NCBI GenBank assembly: GCA_002496905.1
Contig: DALV01000106.1
Location: 8,695 to 30,068, forward strand
DNA: 21,374 nt
Direction of reading: 5' to 3'
From: Euryarchaeota archaeon UBA105
GTDB lineage: Archaea; Thermoplasmatota; Poseidoniia; Poseidoniales; Thalassarchaeaceae
In this document: positions 7,866-15,590 of the stretch, piece after piece
How positions within the stretch are numbered: the first letter of the stretch is position 1
Layout of the letters: each line of letters starts with the position of its first letter
Program-made: the position numbers and the translations under genes
The notes under the pieces: model-generated
What the model saw: only the letters and a program-made list of their open reading frames with translations
Told to the model about the DNA's origin: nothing
Databases searched by the model: none

Positions 7866-8351
7866 GTGGGAATTTGTGAATTGTGTGGTTCAGACCGCGT
7901 TGGTGTCCATAGAACACGTGCTTCTGGTGCATCTGTAGAGGCCTGTTCTCGTTGTATTGATCGCCTCGGCCTCGAACCTCCTACTCGAACGGCTCCCTCT
8001 AAACAACCATCCCAACCCCGCCCTCGTCGAAACAAGCAGAACGATATCATGGCCAAAGGCGAGAAAGAACTCGCCTCAGATTTCCACCAAAGAATTCGTG
8101 AAGCTCGTAAGGAAAAAGGCTGGGATCAAAGAGAATTCGCAAGGCGAATGAACGAACGATTGAATATCGTTCAGCGAACTGAAAATGGTAACAGGCCTAC
8201 GGATGCGCTAATCAAGAAAATTGAGAAGGTATTGAGCATAGATCTCTTCGTCGAAGTTGAGCCAACAAATACTCGATCTGTTAGCCCATCTGGTTCTCGA
8301 GGGATGACTATTGGTGATGTTTACGACGACCTCCTTTCACGGAGGGAATGA
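7866..8351 (+). CDS. mbf1: archaeal multiprotein-bridging factor 1 (MBF1)
   Basis: Archaeal MBF1 has an N-terminal zinc ribbon and a Cro/C1-type helix-turn-helix. Both are visible: CELC (C4, C7) and CSRC (C27, C30), then a basic proline-rich linker (about 38-62) and an HTH domain at about 72-130 with FHQRIREARKEKGW and LIKKIEKVLSIDL. The acidic C terminus ends in DVYDDLLSRRE. The archaeal protein has been linked to ribosomes and translation, whereas the eukaryotic homologue bridges activators and TBP. The start is GTG 7866, just before the first zinc-ribbon cysteine. No Shine-Dalgarno sequence is seen, so the mRNA may be leaderless. It is divergent from PAN with 74 bases between the starts, and its stop is one base before the start of tsr3. 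Confidence 0.9.
   Translation: MGICELCGSDRVGVHRTRASGASVEACSRCIDRLGLEPPTRTAPSKQPSQPRPRRNKQNDIMAKGEKELASDFHQRIREARKEKGWDQREFARRMNERLNIVQRTENGNRPTDALIKKIEKVLSIDLFVEVEPTNTRSVSPSGSRGMTIGDVYDDLLSRRE
8341..8346 (+). promoter_or_regulatory. Shine-Dalgarno site that fixes the tsr3 start
   Basis: GGAGGG lies within the last codons of mbf1, seven bases before TTG 8353. This supports a TTG start for tsr3 and suggests coupled translation of the two genes. No comparable site precedes the other in-frame options (TTG 8311, GTG 8362). Confidence 0.65.
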
Positions 8352-8352
8352 A

Positions 8353-8892
8353 TTGGATGATGTGCCCTTACACGTGATCCATCTAGAACAAGACGATCCC
8401 AAAAAATGCACATCTCGCCGAATGGAACGTTTCGGGCATTGTCGAATGCATACGGACATCCGTCGTTCACCTAAACGGGGTATCCTTCTCGACCCGCTTG
8501 CAGGTCGTTTAATCGGACCAGATGACCGAGCAGGTATTGAACGAGGAGGGGCATTAGTAGGGCTTGATTGTTCTTGGAAACAAATCGATGAATCAATAGA
8601 ATACCTCAACAAACGAACACGCCTCAATGGTCGCACATTACCTGTGGTTTTAGCCGCCAACCCGGTATCTTGGGGCAAACCAGGACGCCTTTCAAACGCC
8701 GAAGCATTTGCTGTAAGTTTGGTCCTTCTAGGGCGTTGGGAACAAGCTCGGCGAATCATGCAACCATTCAATTATTCAGACCAATTTTTCCAATTGAATG
8801 AACAACCGTTGGAAGCGTATTCGAATGCATCGACTAATGAACAACTAGCCGAGTTGCAATGGGAGTTCTTCGATAAACCAGATTCTGAGTAG
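8353..8892 (+). CDS. tsr3: Tsr3-type rRNA aminocarboxypropyltransferase
   Basis: Tsr3 (formerly DUF367) transfers the 3-amino-3-carboxypropyl group of S-adenosylmethionine to a hypermodified uridine in small-subunit rRNA. In yeast this is the last step of m1acp3-pseudouridine synthesis in 18S rRNA. Recognisable segments are DPKKCTSRRM near the N terminus, LLDPLAGRLIGPDDR, GALVGLDCSWKQI, VVLAANPVSWGKPGRLSNAEA and PFNYSDQFFQLNEQPLEAY. At 179 residues it has the usual archaeal length. The frame could begin at TTG 8311, overlapping mbf1 by 41 bases, but TTG 8353 has GGAGGG seven bases upstream. The stop codon is one base from the convergent metG stop. Together with mbf1 it forms a small ribosome-related operon. 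Confidence 0.93.
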   Translation: MDDVPLHVIHLEQDDPKKCTSRRMERFGHCRMHTDIRRSPKRGILLDPLAGRLIGPDDRAGIERGGALVGLDCSWKQIDESIEYLNKRTRLNGRTLPVVLAANPVSWGKPGRLSNAEAFAVSLVLLGRWEQARRIMQPFNYSDQFFQLNEQPLEAYSNASTNEQLAELQWEFFDKPDSE

Positions 8893-8893
8893 T

Positions 8894-11032
8894 TCAACGA
8901 ACTTCAGACCCAGCGTCGATGGATGAATCGGTGGTGAGGAGAGTGACTTTTCCTGATTCATCCTCTGCTGCCAGCATCATACCTTCGGACATAATTCCTC
9001 GCAACTTGCGAGGTTTGAGATTAGCAACAAAGACTACGTTTTTCCCAACCAAATCTTCAGGCTTATAGTGCAATTTTAGCCCAGCACATACTGTCCTAGT
9101 TGAATCAGGAGCATCTTCGATTTTTACGACGTATAGTTTGTCAGCATTGGGGTGATCTTCAACAGAAAGGATACGCCCAGTCTTCATTTCGACTTTCAAG
9201 AAATCTTCGAACTCGATGTAATTCACTTCCTCTTGTTGTGATTCGGCGACACCCCCTTCATTCTTGAGGATTTCATCAAGGTCGAGTCGTTGGAACAGTG
9301 GTTTTGGATTCGCATCGTTCCATCGCAGTTCAGACTCAATATCGTGCGCTATATCCCAAAGTTGGTCGCCGGCCTTACCCTCTTCGCCAAGTTGCTCCCA
9401 TAAGCGCTCTGCTTGGAAAGGTAGGAAAGGCGCTGTTAACACTGCAAGTGCACGACAAGCTCTCCAACATGCTGCAAGAGCACTCAGAGATTCACTGCGC
9501 TCATTTGAATCATCAGCGCCAAGATATTTCCATGGTGCAGCATTTTGTAGGTATCCGTTTCCAGCTTGTGATATATTCATCACGTGACGTAAAGCTTCCT
9601 TGAAGCGTTGTTTCTCCATTGAGGAAATCGCTTCTCGAATACATTCATCGATCTTTCCATTAAATTCAGTATGGTCGCCGGCGTTTGTGAATATACTCAG
9701 AGGATTTGTTCCGTCATTTTCTAAGCGATGAGTGAGAGTCATAACCCGATGTACGAAATTCCCATAATTTCCAATCAATTCATTATTTACACGTTCGACA
9801 AAATCTTCCCATCGGAAATCTGTATCGTGCCCCTCTGGCATATTTATTGTCAGATGATAGCGCAATGAATCTGGATCATACCTTTCTAGAAAAGAGGGAA
9901 GCCATACTCCATGTTTTCTGGATTTACTGAATTGACCGCCTTTCAACATCAAATATTCATTTGCAGGAACATTATCTTCAAGATGAAGTTGCTTCGATTG
10001 ATCTTGACCTTTGTTTAGTCCCATCAAAATCGCGGGCCAAATTATGGTGTGGAATGGAATGTTGTCTTTACCCATGAAATACAGATGTTTGAGACTCTGC
10101 CCCTCTTTTTCGACCCACCAATTCTCCCACGCATCATCACCCTCAACATGCTCGCCAGCAAATCTTTCTGCCCATATTCTCGCACATGTGTAGTAACCCT
10201 GCACTGCCTCGAACCATACGTATACTCGCTTGCTATCCCACTCGGGGTCGTCTAGTGGAATCTCAATCCCCCATTCCATGTCACGAGTTACTGCTCTCGG
10301 CCGTAAACCCATTTTCAGCCAATTTTGTGTCATTGCCTTGACATTCGGTTTCCATGTTTGTTGACGCATCTGCGCGTGCTCTTCTAGCTCTTGCTGAAAC
10401 AAATCTAACCTGTAAAACAAGTGTACCGTATCTCGGACTTCTATAGCTGCGTCAGGATTTGATTTAGAGCGCGGATTATTCAGTTCACTGGCCTCATATG
10501 TCGCACCACAGGCATCACATTGGTCACCACGAGCGCCATCCTCGCTACATTGCGGACATTCACCAACTACGTATCTATCAGGGAGGAATCTTACCTCTCC
10601 TCCTGATTTAATCTCGCAATATTGCTGCATGATTTTCTTCTGCAGCAATCCAGCGTCATTCAATTGGATGAATATGTCTTGAACCAATTCTTTGTGGCGT
10701 GGGTCTGTAGTTCGATTATACAAAGCGCCACCGAATTCAATCCCGCGCGAATCAACGTGATTATCCCACGAACAGCCTAAACCAGCAAGCGCGCGTGAGT
10801 TAATCTCATGGAATTCATCGACGACAACTTGAGGAGCTACTCCTTGTTCTTCAGCGCTGACAGTAATCGGAGTCCCATGCTCATCTGATCCACTGCACAT
10901 CAGTACGCGACGGCCTCGAGCACGCTCGTACTTGTATTGAATATCGGCGGGTAAACTATTCCCTGCAACATGACCAAGGTGCAGGGGTCCATTGGCGTAA
11001 GGCCAAGCCATGAATATCGTCGTGTACTCCAC
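8894..11032 (-). CDS. metG: methionine--tRNA ligase with C-terminal tRNA-binding domain
   Basis: Charges tRNA(Met) in the cytoplasm. The Rossmann fold begins with MAWPYANGPLHLGHVAGN, containing the HIGH-type motif HLGH (18-21). A zinc knuckle follows with cysteines C159, C162, C172 and C175. The KMSKS loop appears as GQFSKSRKHG (366-375), so the first position is Gln where Lys is usual. The anticodon-binding helical domain follows. Residues about 605-712 are an EMAPII/Trbp111-like OB domain (FLKVEMKTGRILSVEDHPNA, then CAGLK) that improves tRNA binding and is fused here. The start is GTG 11032 with GGAGG seven bases upstream. It converges on tsr3 with a one-base gap, and a TATA-like box lies about 50 bases upstream of the start. 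Confidence 0.96.
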   Translation of the reverse strand: MEYTTIFMAWPYANGPLHLGHVAGNSLPADIQYKYERARGRRVLMCSGSDEHGTPITVSAEEQGVAPQVVVDEFHEINSRALAGLGCSWDNHVDSRGIEFGGALYNRTTDPRHKELVQDIFIQLNDAGLLQKKIMQQYCEIKSGGEVRFLPDRYVVGECPQCSEDGARGDQCDACGATYEASELNNPRSKSNPDAAIEVRDTVHLFYRLDLFQQELEEHAQMRQQTWKPNVKAMTQNWLKMGLRPRAVTRDMEWGIEIPLDDPEWDSKRVYVWFEAVQGYYTCARIWAERFAGEHVEGDDAWENWWVEKEGQSLKHLYFMGKDNIPFHTIIWPAILMGLNKGQDQSKQLHLEDNVPANEYLMLKGGQFSKSRKHGVWLPSFLERYDPDSLRYHLTINMPEGHDTDFRWEDFVERVNNELIGNYGNFVHRVMTLTHRLENDGTNPLSIFTNAGDHTEFNGKIDECIREAISSMEKQRFKEALRHVMNISQAGNGYLQNAAPWKYLGADDSNERSESLSALAACWRACRALAVLTAPFLPFQAERLWEQLGEEGKAGDQLWDIAHDIESELRWNDANPKPLFQRLDLDEILKNEGGVAESQQEEVNYIEFEDFLKVEMKTGRILSVEDHPNADKLYVVKIEDAPDSTRTVCAGLKLHYKPEDLVGKNVVFVANLKPRKLRGIMSEGMMLAAEDESGKVTLLTTDSSIDAGSEVR

Positions 11033-11081
11033 GTTATGGCCTCCAAACCCACTCTTGGTTGCGAATCTGTCCTACAACCAC

Positions 11082-11089
11082 ATATTTAT
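11082..11089 (-). promoter_or_regulatory. TATA-box-like element upstream of metG
   Basis: ATAAATAT on the minus strand lies 50-57 bases before the metG GTG. An archaeal TATA box about 25 bases before transcription start would give a leader of roughly 25 bases containing the GGAGG site. No convincing BRE is adjacent. The element is almost symmetric and could in principle serve the divergent plus-strand gene as well, though it is then about 100 bases from that start. Confidence 0.35.
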
Positions 11090-11157
11090 GTCTGCGTCGC
11101 TCGCAATGACTCCGGAGCACGTATTGCTGTGACACACCGCATACATTTCTTCAATCC

Positions 11158-11175
11158 AGATTCAATTCTGAATCT
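11158..11175. repeat. 7-bp perfect inverted repeat before the CNNM-like gene
   Basis: AGATTCA (11158-11164) and TGAATCT (11169-11175) pair perfectly around ATTC. The repeat sits directly upstream of GGGGTGAT, the Shine-Dalgarno site of the gene starting at 11191, so it lies where an operator or a translation-controlling hairpin would be expected. A related element, AGATT-GTG-AATCT, lies upstream of the transketolase genes at 18974-18986. Function is inferred from position only. Confidence 0.4.
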
Positions 11176-11190
11176 AGGGGTGATTATCTC

Positions 11191-12264
11191 TTGAGTTGGA
11201 CACTATTAGTTGCCTACGCTACTCTAGCAATTGGAGTCTCGTTTCTTTGTAGCATCCTAGAAGCCGTATTACTATCCACCTCCCGTGGGCATGTAGTTGG
11301 TTTAGCAGAAACTCATCCTAAAACTAGTCAATTATGGATAGGTTACAAGGATGATCCCGAAAGGCCACTTACAGCTATTCTAACACTCAATACAATAGCA
11401 CATACTGTTGGAGCACTAGGCGTGGGCGCAGAGGTTGCGAAAATTTACGCAAACGATGATGAATTGGATTTTATTATGGGTATAGCATCCGCATTATTGA
11501 CACTAGGTGTGTTACTATTTTCGGAAATCCTACCGAAAACTATCGGGACATTATACTGGCGTAAGTTGACAGTCTCGTCTGGTTACCTCCTCAAATCATT
11601 AATCATATTATCATGGATAATCGTTAGACCTGTTGAAATGATACGAAAGATGTTACCAGCGGTCGAGACTGAGACCGTAACTCGAGATGAGCTTTCAGTT
11701 CTCGCTGATATCGCCGAGGAATCAGATATCATCGAAGAAGACGAAGAAACTGTCATACAGAATCTTCTGAAATTACGTGATATCGAAGTTCAAACTATCA
11801 TGACTCCAAGAGTAGTGATGAATTGTGTTGAGGTCAATGAAACTGTAAACCAGGTCATGGCGCGAATTCCAATAATGGTTTACGGACGCATGCCCGTATA
11901 CGATGGAGAAATCGACAATATTCGTGGACTTGTTCTGCGTAGTGAGATTCTTCGTCGAGCGGCTGCGGATGAATTCGATGGGAAGATGATCGACATGGCC
12001 AGAAAAATCGTGACTTGCAATTACGATGACTCAGTTGACAAGGCCCTCGATATATTGTTAGAGAATAAGGTGCAATTAATGGTTGTAAGAGATGAATTCG
12101 GTGGGACTGTAGGACTGGTAACAATGGAAGATGTCATTGAGACGCTTCTAGGAGTCGAAATTGTCGACGAAGAAGATCTCGAAGCCATCCAGGAAGGCGT
12201 TGCACACGAGAACCTCAGGGAACTCGCTATGATGCGCAACGCGAATGGCGATGAAGAAGAGTGA
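11191..12264 (+). CDS. CNNM/CorC-like membrane protein (DUF21 + CBS pair)
   Basis: Integral membrane protein of the CNNM/CorC family, whose members are linked to Mg2+ or other divalent-cation transport. The DUF21 domain covers about residues 5-155 with roughly four hydrophobic segments (about 5-27, 60-82, 93-118, 133-150) and the SEILPKTIG motif at 111-119. Two CBS motifs follow: one starts at TIMTPR (202-207) and the second ends with DEFGGTVGLVTMEDVIETLLG (301-321). The CorC/HlyC C-terminal domain of many bacterial members is missing; after the CBS pair there is only a short acidic tail. The start is TTG 11191, supported by GGGGTGAT about seven bases upstream. The gene is divergent from metG and convergent with the RDD-like gene. 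The actual ion is unknown. Confidence 0.85.
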   Translation: MSWTLLVAYATLAIGVSFLCSILEAVLLSTSRGHVVGLAETHPKTSQLWIGYKDDPERPLTAILTLNTIAHTVGALGVGAEVAKIYANDDELDFIMGIASALLTLGVLLFSEILPKTIGTLYWRKLTVSSGYLLKSLIILSWIIVRPVEMIRKMLPAVETETVTRDELSVLADIAEESDIIEEDEETVIQNLLKLRDIEVQTIMTPRVVMNCVEVNETVNQVMARIPIMVYGRMPVYDGEIDNIRGLVLRSEILRRAAADEFDGKMIDMARKIVTCNYDDSVDKALDILLENKVQLMVVRDEFGGTVGLVTMEDVIETLLGVEIVDEEDLEAIQEGVAHENLRELAMMRNANGDEEE

Positions 12265-12337
12265 GCATTCATAGAAAGCAAAGCTGTTAGAGAGCATTGC
12301 CCGGGAATCAGACGCTTAACGACGTCATACAGTGATC

Positions 12338-13153
12338 TTAGGATGATTTTTCTTCATCAGAAAGCCATCCCTTAGACTCAGTGAAGTCACTAATTGATTC
12401 GAGGCGCTTTAGCCAGCCCTTCGCTTCTGTTGACTTGGTGGTACGGACGAGCCAAACACCACCAAATGCTGTATCCCAGAGTCCAAGGTCTCCACGAAGC
12501 TTGTACATGATGTAGTCAAGAAGTGGTGGTATTAGCATAAGAATCCCGATAGCGCTGAAAATCTGGCTTCCTGTGGTTTCACCGAAGCCCTTGTTACTCA
12601 TCACAACTGAAACCGCCCAAAGTCCAATGAGAATGAATAGTGTAGTCATACCTTTCAAAGTAAAGTAAATCCAAATTGGCGATTCTCCGCGGGTATTCAC
12701 ATAACGTGTGCGACTAATCCAATTCCCAACCGATCGGCCACCAGCATAGGCAGGCATGAACCAGAGATTGAACACAATAAGTCCGAGTCCTAGAATAATG
12801 AATGGTGTTGGATTGAAGTAAAGCCCCCAACCAGTGATTCCTAGAACCGGAAGTGACCAGCCGTAACTGACGAGGAAGTCGACAATTCTCCGAGTAAGAC
12901 GCTGTCCGCGAGTTGCTACTTCAAAATCAGAAGGTAATTCCTTCTTGACTCGTGGTGCACGAGGCTTCTTCTCACGGACTTTCTTTTCCGGCTTCTTCTT
13001 CTTTTCAGCGCGCTTCGCTTTCTTCGCGGTCTTAACCGGCTTCGCGGCCTTAACTGGCGCAGGAGCAGCAACTGGCACAGCTTTCTTTGGAATCTTTGTT
13101 TCAGGCTTTTCATCTTCAGAAGAGATGTTTCCTGCTTTTTCTAGAAGTCCCAT
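12338..13153 (-). CDS. RDD-like membrane protein with Lys/Ala/Pro-rich N-terminal region
   Basis: A 271-residue membrane protein. Residues about 20-72 are an unusual basic, low-complexity segment (Lys, Ala, Pro) with no predicted fold. Then comes GQRLTRRIVDFLV (83-95), which has the Arg...Asp arrangement of RDD domains, and about four hydrophobic segments (95-112, 117-136, 160-186, 198-217). GLWDTAFGGVWLVRTTK (224-240) resembles the end of RDD domains. RDD proteins are small membrane proteins, some implicated in transport, mostly uncharacterised. The ATG is four bases after the stop of the acidic proline-rich gene, with GGAG nine bases upstream inside that gene's last codons, so the two are probably one operon. 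The basic tail may pair with the acidic partner protein, but this is speculation. Confidence 0.7.
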   Translation of the reverse strand: MGLLEKAGNISSEDEKPETKIPKKAVPVAAPAPVKAAKPVKTAKKAKRAEKKKKPEKKVREKKPRAPRVKKELPSDFEVATRGQRLTRRIVDFLVSYGWSLPVLGITGWGLYFNPTPFIILGLGLIVFNLWFMPAYAGGRSVGNWISRTRYVNTRGESPIWIYFTLKGMTTLFILIGLWAVSVVMSNKGFGETTGSQIFSAIGILMLIPPLLDYIMYKLRGDLGLWDTAFGGVWLVRTTKSTEAKGWLKRLESISDFTESKGWLSDEEKSS

Positions 13154-13157
13154 ATTT

Positions 13158-13940
13158 TCATTCTCCGTAAATTGTACCCATTTCCTGGAAGACTCCGAAC
13201 CCGGGGGATTGCACGAATTCCTTTACCATATCGTCTGGAAGTTCGCCTAAAACCCGATTTATCATCTGGAAGAAACTACTCCGGTCATCTTCACTCGTAC
13301 CCTCTGGGTCCGAACCAACTGACTCGAAAAGTGAGAAATCGTCCGAAGCCACGAAAGATTCTACGAAATCATCTGGCATACCGCCTAGGAGGTCATTTAC
13401 CACAACGAAGAAGTTAGCAAAGTTATCTTCATCGGTTGTTTCCTCGTCCATCGATTCTTCTTCGACCATTTCTTCTTCGAATTCCTCATCAGGTGGCGAA
13501 ATAAGTTCTACAGTTGGCTTGATATCGCGCATATCCTGTTGTTGCTTCTTTCTAAGGACGATTATCTCCCTATCTAATTCAGAACCAAATCGGTCTGAAA
13601 ATCGGTCGAGAAGAGTACCGACCTCGCCAGTAGCGATCCGATCTATGTGACCGTACATTTGGTCACGTTTTTCGGTAGCTAAAGCGGGATTTTCACTCTT
13701 TCTTCGCTCCCATGCTGATTGAAAATCATCGTCTTCGGGCTCATTTGATACTGTTGAATGCGATACTTCAGTTTCGGATAGAGAAATCCCAGGGGGTGGA
13801 GGAGGTGTTGGCATAGGCGGAATCTCCGGGATTTCCATATCTAGGGGTGAAAGAGGGGGCGGGGGAGGGGGAATTGACAGCCCCGGAGGGAGTGGTGGAA
13901 GTGGAAGATCATCAAAGGTATCATCTTCTTCATCAGACAT
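13158..13940 (-). CDS. uncharacterised acidic, proline-rich protein with a duplicated C-terminal motif
   Basis: I do not recognise the family. The 260-residue protein has no signal peptide or membrane segment. Residues 12-52 are proline-rich (runs of PPPP). Residues about 75-150 are charged and likely helical, and 150-172 are almost purely acidic. The last 85 residues hold two copies of a motif, about 174-210 and 220-255, with consensus FF..hN.hLG.hPDD.V..FV.S..F..F...G. The start is ATG 13940, seven bases after AGGAGG (13948-13953). An in-frame ATG at 13979 lies close to where a TATA-like box at 14002-14009 would place transcription start. It sits between priS and the RDD-like gene, 4 bases upstream of the latter. 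A scaffold or adaptor role for the membrane protein is a guess. Confidence 0.75.
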   Translation of the reverse strand: MSDEEDDTFDDLPLPPLPPGLSIPPPPPPLSPLDMEIPEIPPMPTPPPPPGISLSETEVSHSTVSNEPEDDDFQSAWERRKSENPALATEKRDQMYGHIDRIATGEVGTLLDRFSDRFGSELDREIIVLRKKQQQDMRDIKPTVELISPPDEEFEEEMVEEESMDEETTDEDNFANFFVVVNDLLGGMPDDFVESFVASDDFSLFESVGSDPEGTSEDDRSSFFQMINRVLGELPDDMVKEFVQSPGFGVFQEMGTIYGE

Positions 13941-14001
13941 ACGCCAGCCTCCTTTCATCTCCGGTCCACTGACCGCCATTATTCAACATTCTGTGGATTG
14001 G

Positions 14002-14009
14002 ATATAACA
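14002..14009 (-). promoter_or_regulatory. TATA-like box upstream of the acidic proline-rich gene
   Basis: TTATATCC on the minus strand lies 62 bases before ATG 13940. If used, transcription would begin near 13980. The AGGAGG leader would then be included, or translation could begin leaderless at ATG 13979. It lies in the 78-base gap after the priS stop, the largest break in this minus-strand set. Confidence 0.35.
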
Positions 14010-14018
14010 GCGGGCTAC

Positions 14019-15233
14019 TCATTCAGGTAATTGCCGGGCCCAACCCTTCAAACAAAGAAAAGTACACATGGCATCATTAACGCTGTAAACATCCCCGGTT
14101 CCTCCAGAAACTTCGAGTTCTCCCAATCTCGCCGTTATGTCGTCCCGTAAGAGCTCAACTCGTGCATCTGCGCCCCCTTTGAGAGCTACTGCCTCATCGA
14201 GGGGGCGGAATGGATTAGACCCATCGGGGTCGAGTCGTTCGTATGGAATTTCAGTTACTCGAAGGCCACACTTACCATGCAGGCTACCTAGTTGGCGGAT
14301 GACTCGCTTAACATCAACTGTAACGTTCTCATCAGTCTCCCCGGCAGTTCCCAAGACTACGGATCGATCACCTTTCACTAGATCCCAAAAAGCAGGAGTT
14401 TCTTTTCCGAAAACCAAGAGCGAATGATCACTTCTTAATCTCTCGATTCGCTCTGTTGATGTGCTTGATTCAGCCAGTGATTTAATTCTGGCCTTACTGA
14501 CTCCCGATTTTCCTCCTCTGTTTTTCGTGGATTTACCATTTAAGATTCCATGAAATTCATCCATTATCGCTGTGCTTCCAGACTCTTTCTCAGAAATAAT
14601 ACGCAATTTATCCAATACGCTTTGCATTCCAACTTCAATGCGATCTCTCCAACCACTTTTGTTTCCAGATAATACCGCATTGACTTCCAACCCTTCTCCA
14701 CGAATGTAATTGACAATCTCCCTTCGAGCATTAGAATCCATACCTAGCAATGCGGGATCTCTGACATGAATGTGAAATCCTCTGTGGCCTGAGAATGTGA
14801 ATTGGGAAAACTCTCTCTTCATATTGAATTCGGGTTCTAGAAAATCATTCCAAAGACTCCAGGCTTGATCGTGTATCAAATCTAACATGCCAGGGAAATC
14901 GGCATCTGAAACTCCGGGTAGGTGATCCCCATCAAGGTCGAAAATTAAATCCGCGCCCCTCCAATCCTTGTCAATCATTTTCCGCTCCATTGGGTGTCGG
15001 TAGTAAGCAGTGCTGTGAAAACAGGAATGGGGGCCCCTTTGTTGCAGGTATCCTAGAAGCGATTCATCTGAAGAAAAGCCTCGATGTCTATCAACTGGTT
15101 TATCCCCCCAATGTATGAACATCCATTCTCGATTTCTCAATCGAGAAGGAGTCCACAATTCATCTGTCGAAAGAGACCTGTAAAATCGAGAGAACCGCAG
15201 GGCATACCTGCTCCAACCTTCCGACACGAACAC
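14019..15233 (-). CDS. priS: DNA primase small (catalytic) subunit PriS
   Basis: Catalytic subunit of the archaeal/eukaryotic-type heterodimeric primase that makes primers at the replication fork. Signatures are ADLIFDLDGD with the metal-binding aspartates D99 and D101, FSGHRGFHIHV (147-157, nucleotide binding), and DVKRVIRQLGSLHGK (307-321), which matches the conserved D..RLIR.P.SLHGK motif including the third aspartate. At 404 residues it is within the family range. The GTG at 15233 is the most upstream start in the frame. A second GTG lies two codons later, and no Shine-Dalgarno site is seen, so the exact start is uncertain. The large subunit PriL is not in the window. It follows the 64-residue gene after 69 bases on the same strand. 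Confidence 0.92.
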   Translation of the reverse strand: MFVSEGWSRYALRFSRFYRSLSTDELWTPSRLRNREWMFIHWGDKPVDRHRGFSSDESLLGYLQQRGPHSCFHSTAYYRHPMERKMIDKDWRGADLIFDLDGDHLPGVSDADFPGMLDLIHDQAWSLWNDFLEPEFNMKREFSQFTFSGHRGFHIHVRDPALLGMDSNARREIVNYIRGEGLEVNAVLSGNKSGWRDRIEVGMQSVLDKLRIISEKESGSTAIMDEFHGILNGKSTKNRGGKSGVSKARIKSLAESSTSTERIERLRSDHSLLVFGKETPAFWDLVKGDRSVVLGTAGETDENVTVDVKRVIRQLGSLHGKCGLRVTEIPYERLDPDGSNPFRPLDEAVALKGGADARVELLRDDITARLGELEVSGGTGDVYSVNDAMCTFLCLKGWARQLPE

Positions 15234-15302
15234 TATACGCAGAGGGAGGCTGATGAACTCGACCCTTTGTCTTCTAGAGATTACTAAACAAATTTTGAGA
15301 TT

Positions 15303-15497
15303 TCAATCTAGGTCAAGACCCTGAACTTCCTTTCCTTCAGTAGCTGGGCCGGCTCCTGTCTTTTCGACATAGGCTTCGAAACAAACGTACTCGCCATCGA
15401 GGACTATTGCTTCAGCGAACGTCAACGCCTTACCAGTGACTGCGCATACAGGACCCAATTGGCCTGATGCTGTAGAGAGTTTCGAAGCGTCGGGCAT
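15303..15497 (-). CDS. uncharacterised 64-residue protein
   Basis: Small, soluble, mildly acidic protein of unknown function. It contains CAVTGKALTFAEA (18-30) and DGEYVCFEAYVE (34-45). The CxxTGK element resembles one half of a zinc ribbon, but only two cysteines are present, so a metal site would need other ligands or a dimer. Codon use and composition look like the neighbours. It starts at ATG 15497 with no Shine-Dalgarno element, is divergent from mqnD (93 bases between starts) and precedes priS on the same strand. It is kept as a real gene because it fills the gap exactly, but evidence is modest. Confidence 0.5.
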   Translation of the reverse strand: MPDASKLSTASGQLGPVCAVTGKALTFAEAIVLDGEYVCFEAYVEKTGAGPATEGKEVQGLDLD

Positions 15498-15590
15498 GAC
15501 TTGGTGCGTTCGATATTGCTTCTTGATACTTACCTCAGTTCAAGTTGGATGAGCAAAGCGATTTTGAAGTAGGTTCTGTCGCCGGCCAAT

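Noticed and set aside
7805..8056. Minus-strand open frame of 83 codons opposite MBF1
   Set aside because: Antisense shadow of the MBF1 zinc-ribbon region; low-complexity Arg/Gly content and no motif.
12945..13250. Plus-strand open frame with Phe runs
   Set aside because: It is the complement of the Lys-rich (AAG/AAA) segment of the RDD-like gene, which automatically gives Phe-rich translation.
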